Positions 25,457 to 36,016 of a stretch of 64,000 bases of DNA are shown piece after piece. The notes under the pieces are model-generated. The model searched no databases and was not told the DNA's origin. It worked only from the letters and a program-made list of their open reading frames with translations. The first letter of the stretch is position 1, and each line of letters opens with the position of its first letter. Both the position numbers and the translations under genes were made by a program. The stretch comes from Rosellinia necatrix (lineage: Eukaryota; Ascomycota; Sordariomycetes; Xylariales; Xylariaceae): the NCBI GenBank assembly GCA_021209875.1, contig JAGYVD010000004.1, positions 3,348,001 to 3,412,000 of the forward strand, given 5' to 3'.

Positions 25457-25999
25457 GTGATTTTGGGTTGAGAGAGGGCCTGATTGGGAACGTGGATATT
25501 ATTGCTGTCTGTATATAACGTTTTGACTTCGAGGGAGAAAAAGTTGAAGGACAACGAAAAACGACGACAGGTGACGTCTAGGCTTAATCAGCTTGGGGTG
25601 ATTCATTGTCAACCCTGTTGTTCTGGACATGGAGTTGGGGCTCATGAGTAGATGCGCATCTAACCTACCTAGGCACCTTGTAGTAGGTTTGATAGGTTGA
25701 CAGAATGCCTAATAAGGGTCCAATCTAAGTACATGTGTATGCAACCTGCCTTAGGTTGGTGGGTTAAATACTTAGTTAGTAGTCAATTACTGCGTGCTCT
25801 GGTATCCTCCTTGGAGAAGGGCTCGGCGCTTGGCCGACAGCATCACCCATCCGTGATTAGGCAGATTGACGCACTTGGAACATCGTCTGATGGCTATGGT
25901 GTTCCTGGAAGAGCTGGCGGGGAAGAGGTGTCGGTCCGCCGTCTGATGGTGACAAGGTGGGAGAGGTGGGAAAGGTGGGAAAAGGTGGGAGGGAGGTGC

Positions 26000-26099
26000 A
26001 GTGGTGACAGTGGTGGTAGTGGTGGTAGTGGTGGTAGTGGTGTTAGTGGTGTTAGTGGTGTTAGTGGTGGTAGTGGTGGTGGTGGTGGTGATGGTGGTG
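26000..26099. repeat. GGTAGT-type microsatellite
   Basis: An imperfect GGTAGT/GGTGTTAGT array. It produces Gly-Ser-rich frames on the plus strand and Pro-rich frames on the minus strand, which account for the longer open frames seen here. Confidence 0.8.
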
Positions 26100-28430
26100 G
26101 GCAGGCATGGGCATGGGAGACGGGCATGGCTGTGACCACGTCCTCAACGGGGTGTGCCAAGTGTATTTGACGCGCGCTGAGGACCCCTGCCCTATCACGT
26201 CGAGATCTGGTGGGCGACCCAAACGCCGACCGTCCCTCGAGCGATCTGACGGCCAGTCGGAGAATTCTCTGGCGCGTCTGGCTCGAAATGGCTAGACAAA
26301 ACAAACAAATCGGGAACACGCGCAGCTACACTGCCTATCCAATACCGTGCAGGTGGCTCAGTGGCGGCAGCACCAACTCAGACTGTCTCTGATTCATCCA
26401 TTTCCAAGGGCACTACAGGTACTAGCGTAACAAGGTCGCTGGTGTAACGGGAGGTTGTGCGTGCGAAGACGGTGGTCGCGTTCCACCTCCCTTCCCTTCC
26501 CTTGCGCCCCTTCGTTGCTTCTTGCTTCCGGTAAGTAGATCACTAAGTGCTTCCCTGCCTTACTTGCCTGCTTTACTTGCCTGCCTTACTTGCCTGCCTG
26601 CCTGCCTTTGCCTACTTGCCTACCTGCTTGGCTACCTGCTTGCCTGATCCTAGGTAGATATGTACTTGGTTACCTACTTCAAGGTTACGTGCTTGCTTGC
26701 TTGATTGCCTGCTTCAAGTTGCCTGGTTGATTGCTTGTGGTCGTGTAAGCAGCGAGTGAGGTAGTATGTATGTATGTATGTATGTATGTTTTGAACCCGC
26801 AAGGCGAGCCGAGGGTCTGCGCGAGGGGGGGCCGAATCGACGGCCCGCGCAATCCCCTAAACAGTCCCCCTAAACACACGGAATCCCGGGCGGAGCCAAT
26901 AGGCTGCCCGATAGACCCTGTGTTGTTGTTTTGTTATTGTTATTATTGTCCTGGCCGGTCGGGTCACACACATCGGTGTCCACTCCAGCGACTGAGGCCA
27001 GCCGTCACAATAACAACAACAACAACAACAACATGGCATGGATACCATCGTGGGTTGACAGCTATTCTTGAAGAAAACATGTTTACCTGGCACCCAGCCA
27101 CCGGAGCTCACGGGATCACGTATGGTGAATATTTATTTGCTCAGTCGAGGGATAGGGGGAAACGGTGGCTCCGTTGGCGTGACGGCCTGCTCATACGTCG
27201 CGGGTGTGGTGAAAGGCATAGTGTGATATAATTATAATATAGTATCTACTAATTAATGTATTATGTATTTGGTGTGAGGAGGGCGAGAGGGGCTAGAGAC
27301 TGCGTGAATAGGGGAATTTTACTTGGTAAGTCGGGGCCGCGGCTGTTGAGATGCCCTGGAGGCCGCAAGAGTTACACGGAAAGAGAGACCTGGATCACTG
27401 CACCACGAAGTGCTCTACCTGGATGCGACCTTCCTTGGGTCTTGCAGTTGGGTTGCTGCAGGTCCGCGGCCGGGGTGTTTTGATCTCGTTATTGTATCTA
27501 TCTACTTAAGCAGGTATCCAATGCGGCGTTGCCCCGTAGAGTAGGAGTTGAGACGTTAATATCCTGGTAGCGGGGTTGCCCGCCAGTGGGCGATTGGGCG
27601 GGCCAATGGGCGGGCAAATAGACCCCGGGGCAGATAGACCGACGGGGCACTTGGGCACTAAGAACGTTGTTGACCACTCACTAATTCTGGCTGCTAGCGG
27701 CGCGCGTCAGAGACCTCCGCCCTCCCTTGCCCTGACGCCTCTCCCCCCCCCTACCCTGGCCCACATTGGTTCGTCGTCCCCCCAATCCTAATCTCCCCCC
27801 CAGTCCATACAATCCGCCCTTCCAACCTCATCTAACGTGGGCAGCTACCATCTGCTATCAACCTCCACAACACTAACCGTTCCCGCCCTCCTCCTCCTCT
27901 CCCGCTTCTACTACAACAACAAACAACAACAACAACAAGACAACAGGACAACAGGACAGCACGATCGGCCACAATAGCACGACAATAGCACGAACAATCG
28001 CCTAGCACCACCATATTCTTCTCGTCTCTTTCTTCTGCTGTTTTCCCAGACGTACCACCAATACGACCGCCACGCCGGATTCCGCCCGAGATACCGAACA
28101 TTGCACAACCCAGCTCTCTTGTTGTCGTTACCTCGATTGATCCCGCGATAGCTCTCCAGCCTCGCACGAGCCCGTCTGCCTTGCGCATCACTCGGCCCAC
28201 CCAGATCGACGACCGAGGAGCATGCGATAGTAAGACGCCCATTTGCCCCGGGAACTCCCAAGGACAAATACCTAGGCCGGCCGTTTGCGGCGTCGCATCC
28301 ACCTTTCGCCTGGTGCTCTCCTCTCGCCTCGGATCCTGCTCTCGCCACTGCGCATTCCAACACCCACTGGTCAACCCCGCCTGCCGGGCTTCATCATCTA
28401 CCTAGTCATAACATAGCTAGAGTCGCAATC

Positions 28431-30412
28431 ATGACGTTAGAGTCACAGCCCGCACCGACGCCGGTGCCCCTACCGCCCAAGCGGCCAGCAAATGATATTA
28501 ATAGCCCTATCACGCGCTCTCCCGCGAGGATAGCTACTCCGCCACCACCCGACCGACAGCGGTTGCAGCCACGTTCGAACTTTGACGGCGGTAACTCGAG
28601 AGTCTCCCGCCGCAACGGTCGCTTCGCTGGCCGGGCGAGTACTAGCGGTATCGATCCCGACACGCTCTCTCGAGCGCTGTCGAGGGAGCTCTCCGCCGAT
28701 AGAAGAGATAGTGCCCCCGCCGCCAGCCCCATTGGAAAGCGACGGAGGATTGACGCCGACAGGTTAGTATATGTCCTCCCGCGCGCGGCTCTCGTGCCCA
28801 GCAGTGGTCAACTCGACGGTCATTGTCTTCCCTACTAGAGCGCTCCTGCTAACATGCATAACTAGATTTATCCCCTCTCGATCTGGACAGGATCTCCAGG
28901 CCAGCTTCTCCCTTCTGCACGAAGAAGGCTCGCCGGCCAGCCCATCGCGCAAAAAGCCTACGCCCCATGGCGAGCTTCATTTCCAGAGAAGTGAGTTGCT
29001 CCTCGTCGACCCTGGTGGGCGACAAGTGCTAACCATTGCTAGCCGAGGAAGCAAACCGCACGTTTACACAACTGTTGAGAGTTGAATTGTTTGAAAACAC
29101 AATACCTCAGGTCACCCCTCCGACCTTATCACCAGATAGCAATTTCCCCTCATCCAACCATTCCACCCGCATTCATGATCCAACCAGATCACATACCCCT
29201 CCGAGTAACCCACCCCCTGCTCTTCCCTCCAACTTTACACCATCCACGCCTCATAAGAATCTGTTTACGTACATGTCCCCGCGCCACCACCACGTAGCTG
29301 GTCATCCCACACCCAATAGGACCCCGCAGAGTAGACACGGTCCGAATCTTGACACCAGATCAGAAATCTACAGCCTATCGCCAGTTCGCTATGGCAGTCA
29401 GCAAATGCTCTTAAGCCCTCGGAAGCAGCCTCGAGCCGTTAGCAAAGTCCCATTTAAGGTTCTTGATGCTCCTGAACTGGCGGACGATTTTTACCTGAAC
29501 TTGGTAGATTGGGGTAGCGCTAATGTCCTCGGTGTTGGCCTTGGTTCGAGTGTGTATATGTGGAACGCGCAATCGAGTCGTGTGAACAAGCTCTGTACAC
29601 TCGAGGATGACACGGTTACCAGCGTATCGTGGATACAGAAGGGCACGCATATCGCAATTGGTACCGGAAAGGGATTAGTACAGATCTGGGATGCCGAAAA
29701 GACGCGACGGCTGAGGACGATGACAGGCCACACTAATCGTGTTGGCGCGCTGGCATGGAACACGCACATCCTCACATCCGGTTCGCGGGATAGACACATA
29801 TATCACCGTGACGTCAGAGCTCCAGACCAATGGATGCGAAAGCTGCTAGGCCACAAACAGGAGGTTTGCGGCCTGAAGTGGAACAGCGAAGATGGACAAC
29901 TCGCCAGCGGAGGTAATGACAACAAGTTGATGGTCTGGGACAAGCTTTCAGAAACGCCTCTCTGGAAATTTTCAGACCATACTGCCGCTGTCAAGGCCAT
30001 CGCTTGGTCGCCGCATCAGCGTGGTCTGCTTGCATCAGGTGGAGGAACAGCTGATAGAAGGATCATCTTCCATGATACCCTGAGGGGCACTGTTATCAAC
30101 GAGGTTGATACCGGCAGCCAAGTCTGCAATATCTCGTGGTCTAAAAACTCGAACGAGATCGTATCGACACACGGGTATAGCCAGAATCAGATCGTTGTGT
30201 GGAAGTACCCGTCCATGTCACAGGTTGTCAGCCTGACCGGACACACCTACCGCGTGTTGTATCTGGCGATGAGTCCTGACGGCCGGACCGTTGTGACAGG
30301 TGCCGGAGACGAGACATTACGTTTCTGGACGGTTTTCGGTCGTCGGCCCGGCCAAAGGGAAGGCAGTGATGGTGGTGGTGGACGATTGGCAGACTGGGCT
30401 GTTATCCGATAA
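28431..30412 (+). CDS. CDH1: Cdh1/Fzr, activator of the anaphase-promoting complex
   Basis: Three exons, 28431-28762, 28866-28990 and 29043-30412, give 608 residues. This WD40 protein recruits substrates to the APC/C ubiquitin ligase in late mitosis and G1. The C-box DRFIP, which docks on APC/C, is at residues 110-114 and is assembled exactly across the first splice junction. The seven-bladed propeller spans about residues 290-590, starting with KVLDAPELADDFYLNLVDW, which is the Cdh1 rather than the Cdc20 version. The protein ends in Ile-Arg, the conserved tail that contacts Cdc27. The N-terminal third has many Ser/Thr-Pro sites, consistent with the family's inhibition by CDK phosphorylation. 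A short Gly-rich insertion precedes the tail. The start follows a C/T-rich leader and I see no competing upstream ATG in frame. Confidence 0.95.
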
Positions 30413-31837
30413 ACTCCACACCTGCTCATATCTTCATTTGACCTACGACAAAATTTGGGCGCATCCTAGGTGCTTATATTGACGACAGCTTCCACGTGCT
30501 TCGAACCATTCGAAGCCTTTATGATTGACCAGACATGATGATATTTCCAGATGACTTACTCATATAGTTGGTTGCATTGGGGGGATTGGGGACAGGGGGG
30601 GGGGGCGGCGTTTCTTCTGCGGTGAGGTTTTATGATACCTCGGGGCATGTACAAAAAGCATTGGGCATCTATTCCCGTCAATTATAGACATCGATAATGC
30701 GTTGAGGCTGTAGTTTACGGCATTCTTCGGGAACCTAGTCGTACGGATACGATTGGTGTTACGGTATAGCGGGCGATACCCAAAATACGAAGATGATTTA
30801 TGAGAACAACAAATGCTCTACTGATATCCAATCATAATGGCAAGGCCGTGTTGCACGTAATTTTAGAGTCTCCTCCTAGTTCCCTCACACGAGTCTGGTA
30901 TAACTTGGGTGACAGGCAGGCTTTGATAGATCCGTGCTAAGACGTATTACACGGAATATGCTCTCTAGTGAATATGCCTGTGCGGTTGATGGAAAATGCC
31001 TTGGCCTATTTAGGTTGCAAACTTACTCACCCTAGGTAGAAAAAGAAATAGACCAACACAGACCGCTTTGTAATTCATCAACCAACTCGGTCCGATATTG
31101 AACGACCGCGATATAGTGACACACGTAACATATTATGTCAATTAAATGGCCTCAATATTCGGGGTATATGAGAGGCCATACATAGCCAAGCGTAAACATG
31201 GAGCACTAATTTTCCCCGGGTATAAAGCTAATGTATGTATATACAAGGCATGCACGTGTCTGATGCGAATATGCATTGCAGCACCAAATGGGTAATTCTA
31301 TAGATCTCTAATCGCGTGGACGGGTTAGATACGTAAGAATTTGGTCGAGCGCGACAAATACCAAACCCTCGAAGGATATTGACCTAATAACCATCCCAAC
31401 GAAATCAAACCGTCAGAGATCTTTCCCCTCCTGGCTGTACCGAGTTGCCAGACCCTATGTCTATTCAAATCTTATGCTCTGATACGCAAGCCAGGCAACG
31501 CACCCGTGATGCCGTGTCGTGTATCGCGCCAAAAAGACGCGAAAGCCAACCGATGGTAACTAAACAGGAAATAATGAATAACAGGGGTATCGCACATGCT
31601 CCGGGTAATAATAATAAAATAAAATCCAAAATAAAGCCCATGTTGAGACCGGTGAGGAAAAAACCAATATGGTCGTATAATACTCAGCCAATCGGGCCCT
31701 GCGGTATTTCGTTGTTGGCCACGCCTATATTGATCCAAAAGGAGGACGAAATAGCATTTGGGCTCTCATCCTCTAACGTGGGTCCTTTCGCATTAATCCT
31801 TCTAATCGTGTACCTAGACCAGGAGCGAAACCATTGC
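30413..31837. other. intergenic region between convergent Cdh1 and Gpc1
   Basis: About 1.4 kb shared by two 3' ends. It contains a G run near 30595-30606 and no frame that I can support. A plus-strand frame, 31445-31981, overlaps the end of Gpc1 and resembles nothing known to me. Confidence 0.6.
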
Positions 31838-33586
31838 TTAGGTGGTTGTTCCACTTATCTTTCTTTCTCGTGTAGTATCCTTACTGCCATCGTCTGCCCC
31901 TGTGCTTGTTGCTTCTCCTCCGGGGCTTTCATTGTTGAGCAGAGGAATCTCGTCCAAGCTCAGGCGTTTCCCACTCACTGAATCTTCAGCATGAATGGCG
32001 CTGTCGATATTCTGGCCATCGGCAGGCAGTTTTGACTCGTCGAGACTACCAGTGGGCGCTAGGATCGGCGAATGCAGCAGATCTGGGCTGGACTGCCACT
32101 TTGCAACCTCGGCCTTCATCGCCTCCAGTTCTTTCTGGAATCGCTTTCCGAACACATCAATGTAGTATGTCGAACCATTATAAACACTCCATGTGAAAAC
32201 AAAGATAAGAAAACCCGCCGACGCCCATCGGCTGTAGAACCATAACGAGCATGGGAGCATGGTAAGTACAGCGTATAGGTACTGGATCAGCATGAACGCA
32301 GGCTCCTGAAGACCTGCGGGCAGCGAGAGCACGAACTTCCCGATCCAAACCTTGGAGTAAGAGCGGCGCAGCCAGGTGAAGGAGGTGGGCCGGCCGGCGG
32401 CAATCTTTTCGCGTCGACGGACGGTGATCAACACATAGTAAGATAGCTGCCATATGGCGTACGGAATGGTCGACCAGAGAATCATTGAAATAACGTTGCT
32501 GTAGGCGGTGGGTGAACCTGGTGGTGACGCCTTGACCGTCCAGAGCGCAGGGAAGCGTTGGCGCTGCTGTTCAGCTGGAAGTAGATGAACAATGCAATGA
32601 AGAGTGGCGCACGGCATAATGTGAATGAATAGGGACGTGACCTTGTCGAAGTCATGGAATACGAGTGAGTTCCGCCACATGATGATGGCCACCGCATTAT
32701 TGCCAAAGGCTAAGCAGTACGCCGAAATGAATAGTCGCTTAGAGGAGGGGAAGATCCAGATACTCATGAATAGCAAAAGATTGACAAAATAACAGAGGTC
32801 AGCCAGAAAGTAGTGATAGCCGCGCCGATGGTAGGTGAAAAAACGGATAGGCATGAAGTAAACGAGCTGAGCCGTGTACCATAGGTGGAAGTACTCGGGA
32901 TATGCACCGATTAAGTAGCCGCTAACGAAGATGTTCATGACGCCGCAGATGAAGGAGATCTTTTCACGGAGGGTGATGACCTTGGTGTCGTTCCATCGCC
33001 TGCCTAGCTTGTCAACGCTCTGTTTCATCCGCTTTCGATATCTCTCGAGCTGTTCGTCGGCTGAAGGCACCCGGCGCCGCCACTCTTCCACCATGCGCTC
33101 ACGAGCCTCTTGACCCTTCGTTTTCAGAGCGGCCCGTGACTTGCGCACTTTCTCTCGCTGGGCAGAGATGCCCTTTTGTAGCTTTTCCAGCTGTTGCGGT
33201 AGGGCAAAGTTATCGAGAAGCTCCATGACGGTAAGGCGATCCAGGGGCGGGAAAGAATCCCAATCCTCGTGGTATGAACTGCTGGCGGAGAAGGAATGGC
33301 TTCGTGATAACGGGGGGCTCTGTCTCGATGTGTCGCCCATGGTGGGCGTGTCCGGGACAGCATGCTGAAGAGGCGAGGAGGTCACCGAATAGACCGTGGT
33401 CTCATCGGGCGTTAAAGGAACCTCGTCATCCGTGTGCGTGCCATCCGATTTACCGGGGGTTGAGATTACAGGCCGGGCAGGGGCGGCCATCTCGGCGATG
33501 GTGTGTGTAGGGAAACGTTGAATATCGTTTCGGAAGGCGATCCGTCGAAGCGCCTCGGCGGCCCTGAGGATCAGTGAGTTAGCCAT
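31838..33586 (-). CDS. GPC1: glycerophosphocholine acyltransferase Gpc1 (DUF2838 family)
   Basis: A single-exon gene of 582 residues from an ATG at 33586 to a TAA at 31838. The family transfers an acyl chain from acyl-CoA to glycerophosphocholine, making lysophosphatidylcholine and so recycling phosphatidylcholine head groups in the ER membrane. The N-terminal 120 residues are Ser/Thr/Pro-rich and look disordered. Residues 128-195 are charged and helical, probably a coiled coil. From about residue 208 to 470 there are about eight hydrophobic segments with the family's conserved elements: GAYPEYFHLWY, RFFTYHRRGYHYFLADLCY and MWRNSLVFHDFDK followed by SLFIHIMP. The C-terminal 110 residues are hydrophilic. 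The long N-terminal region is normal for filamentous fungi. Confidence 0.92.
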   Translation of the reverse strand: MANSLILRAAEALRRIAFRNDIQRFPTHTIAEMAAPARPVISTPGKSDGTHTDDEVPLTPDETTVYSVTSSPLQHAVPDTPTMGDTSRQSPPLSRSHSFSASSSYHEDWDSFPPLDRLTVMELLDNFALPQQLEKLQKGISAQREKVRKSRAALKTKGQEARERMVEEWRRRVPSADEQLERYRKRMKQSVDKLGRRWNDTKVITLREKISFICGVMNIFVSGYLIGAYPEYFHLWYTAQLVYFMPIRFFTYHRRGYHYFLADLCYFVNLLLFMSIWIFPSSKRLFISAYCLAFGNNAVAIIMWRNSLVFHDFDKVTSLFIHIMPCATLHCIVHLLPAEQQRQRFPALWTVKASPPGSPTAYSNVISMILWSTIPYAIWQLSYYVLITVRRREKIAAGRPTSFTWLRRSYSKVWIGKFVLSLPAGLQEPAFMLIQYLYAVLTMLPCSLWFYSRWASAGFLIFVFTWSVYNGSTYYIDVFGKRFQKELEAMKAEVAKWQSSPDLLHSPILAPTGSLDESKLPADGQNIDSAIHAEDSVSGKRLSLDEIPLLNNESPGGEATSTGADDGSKDTTRERKISGTTT

Positions 33587-35277
33587 CAGGGTAACGGGGA
33601 TAGGGCCGGGGTATTAGGGCAAGGGAAAAACCAAAGATATTGGTTGCTAGCCGGGCCGCTCGATGGTCGCAGGCATAACGAATGAAGGGGGTTCGAGGGC
33701 TACCTTTAAGAATATGTATACCTCTCACTTGGCGTTGTAGGAGGGACGAGGTTCGTCCCCTGCCGACTGCCTCCTCGGTGTGGCGCTACCTATCTTTAGA
33801 GGTGGACGGGTAGTGGATGGCACAGTACTTTGGTGCTTTCAGGGTATGGTATGTGATAAACGCCGGGCCGTGGCCGGTTTAGGACGGGTGGAAGAGGACG
33901 GGCGGTTTAGGACGGGCGGAAGAGGACGGACGGAAGAGTAGGGGTTAGAAAGTCCCCAGACGACCCAGGTCAGGCAGGTAGATGGACGAGTCTGGGCAGC
34001 CCACCATGTGACTGGACAAGAGGCACGCAGGTGTATTGTCAACGGATGACTGGCTTTTGTGGTCACCGTGGGAGCAGACCGGCCGGTGACGGTTGTTGTT
34101 CGGCGAGGAGGGGGTGAGGAGGGGAGAGGGACTGGGTTAGCTAGACGGATAGGCGGGCTGGGAGGTGGGCTGGGCCCGGTGGTGGATAATAGTGATGCTG
34201 GAGGGTTTCTTTTTTTTTTTTTTTTTTTGGTTCTGATCCTGTAAGTGGCGCCAGGTGAGGGACGTGTGTTGATGGCGGGCTGTGGTTGGACGGCACCAGA
34301 GGTCAGGAATGTCGTGAACAAAAACAACGTGTTCTGAGTATTAGCATCTGATTAGATACCTCCGTCGGCCTCTGCCTAACATATGTGCTCCGGGTAGGGG
34401 TAGATTGGCTACTAGTGTGCAGATAGTGTGTATCCGTGACCAGGACCGTGTTGGCCACGAGATCACTACCCAATAGCTTATCGGTCGGTTCTGGGCCATA
34501 TCAACGCACCTACCTGCCTGCATGTACCCATCTGTAGGTACTAAGGCGAAGTGGTCTTACATGATGCAGACATTCTGACACGCGTTTCAACGATGCCCTA
34601 CCTACCTACCTAGGATTACTTAACGGTACTCAAGGTACCTACCAGGTAGGTACGGTACGGTACGAACTCAAGGTACCATTAAGGTAGTGTTTTGATATAC
34701 CGAACGTGGGGAAGGGAGCTATACCCCCTGTAGGTGGGCAGGTAGGAAGGTAGGTAGTTACCCGCCGAGATTTAGGCACGTATATATAGTATATTTATGC
34801 AGGTGGGAGGAGGTAAGAAGGTGGGCAGTTGGTGATAGGTAGCGATCTCTGGGTGGTGTGCACTGAGTAAGTAGGTGCCTAAGCAGGTTAGGTATTTGAT
34901 TGTACTATAGATAGGAGGTAGATCCATGAATGGATATTGGTAAGTTCATTAGATACTAGATATAATAATCCTGTGGTTGTCCGCTGCCTGCTGTGTATAT
35001 TTAGTTGCGATTATATATTTGTTGAGTTAGATATGACGCCATTCCTGTCTTATGGCAAGCCGCACGTACCACTTGTGTGTACATAATCTTGACTGAAGAA
35101 TCTGGGGAAGGGGGCCCTATTCTACCTAACCTACTTACCTACACTACTGTTTGAATGTTGCTCACTATTTCCACCTTTACCGTTTGTCTATAAGCGTGGT
35201 CTAGTAGTATTTTGGTGAACTCATAGAGTTAAATAGACATGTAAGTACAGCAAGTCAAATTTTGCTCGTATTTCGAA

Positions 35278-35305
<28 letters not shown>
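35278..35305. repeat. TA microsatellite
   Basis: About 14 uninterrupted TA units in the Gpc1-SMC1 intergenic region. Confidence 0.95.
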
Positions 35306-35308
<3 letters not shown>

Positions 35309-35785
35309 GCGTACGTGGAGGTATCTTGGAATAAAGTCTGTGGGTATCTACCTACATGTACTTAAATTTATGTATGTAGTACTAGGTAGCCTAGTAGTAG
35401 GTATATACACCCAACACCCCTGTCCCCCCCTGTGACAACTGTTAATGGCTGCGAGCGGCTGTCACATAGACAGCTCGCTCTGTGCCTGGCACTGCCTGGA
35501 AATCCATATCGATATTGCGGGTCAGGACGCGCTTGCATCAAACGGCCAAGGTCCCCGCGCTTTCGGCAGGTACACTAGGGTAGGTAGGTAAGTAGGTAGA
35601 AAGTCGCGTACTGTAGATTTTGGAATCATCATCCTTACTTACTTAATTAACAGCAACCACCCCCAAGTCGCAATCGCAATAGCGCATGAGCGTTCGTGCA
35701 ATTCGTTGACGAGGCTCCAACCCGACCGATAACGATTGGATCCCACCAAGGATCGTTTGTAATGCACTAGCTTTGAAATCGGTAT

Positions 35786-35888
35786 ATGCGTTCCAAGGGC
35801 AGCGAGTTCTTGGATGAACTGCTTGCTTGTCGCATTCGTCGTCCGTCGCCCGTCGCGTCCGCCCAGACCAGCAGCAACACCGACACCA

Positions 35889-35922
<34 letters not shown>

Positions 35923-36001
35923 TGGCACCGGCACCGGCGTCAACGCCGACACAACCACCACACCGCCGCCACTGCTACCAGGGCACGCAGGCCTAGTCTG
36001 A
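35786..36001 (+). promoter_or_regulatory. upstream open reading frame in the SMC1 leader
   Basis: An ATG at 35786 opens a 71-codon frame that closes with TGA at 35999-36001, only 15 nt before the SMC1 start codon. The middle is an ACACCG hexanucleotide array (about 35876-35936), read as Asp-Thr then Gly-Thr repeats. If the transcript starts upstream of 35786, translation of this frame would be expected to reduce SMC1 initiation. I cannot see the transcription start, so this is inference. Nothing suggests that the peptide itself has a function. Confidence 0.4.
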
Positions 36002-36016
36002 GGGCCATCCGGCATC

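Larger units (their letters stand above)
24422..28430. other. intergenic region and Cdh1 5' leader
   Basis: About 4 kb without a supportable gene. It contains several tandem arrays: a 12-bp unit at 25409-25456, a GGTAGT-type array at about 26000-26099, imperfect CTTGCCTG tracts at about 26560-26720, GTAT units at 26764-26789 and AAC units at 27012-27033. The last 600 bp before Cdh1 is rich in C/T tracts and AAC repeats, as in many fungal promoters and leaders. Small frames here start at non-ATG codons or follow the repeats. Confidence 0.55.
33587..36016. other. divergent intergenic region of Gpc1 and SMC1
   Basis: About 2.4 kb containing both promoters. It carries a T run at about 34209-34228, dense GTAGGTACC/CCTAGG motifs at 34590-34700 and 34730-34760, a TA microsatellite at 35278-35305, and at the SMC1 side an upstream open frame described separately. 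No independent gene is supportable. Confidence 0.6.
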
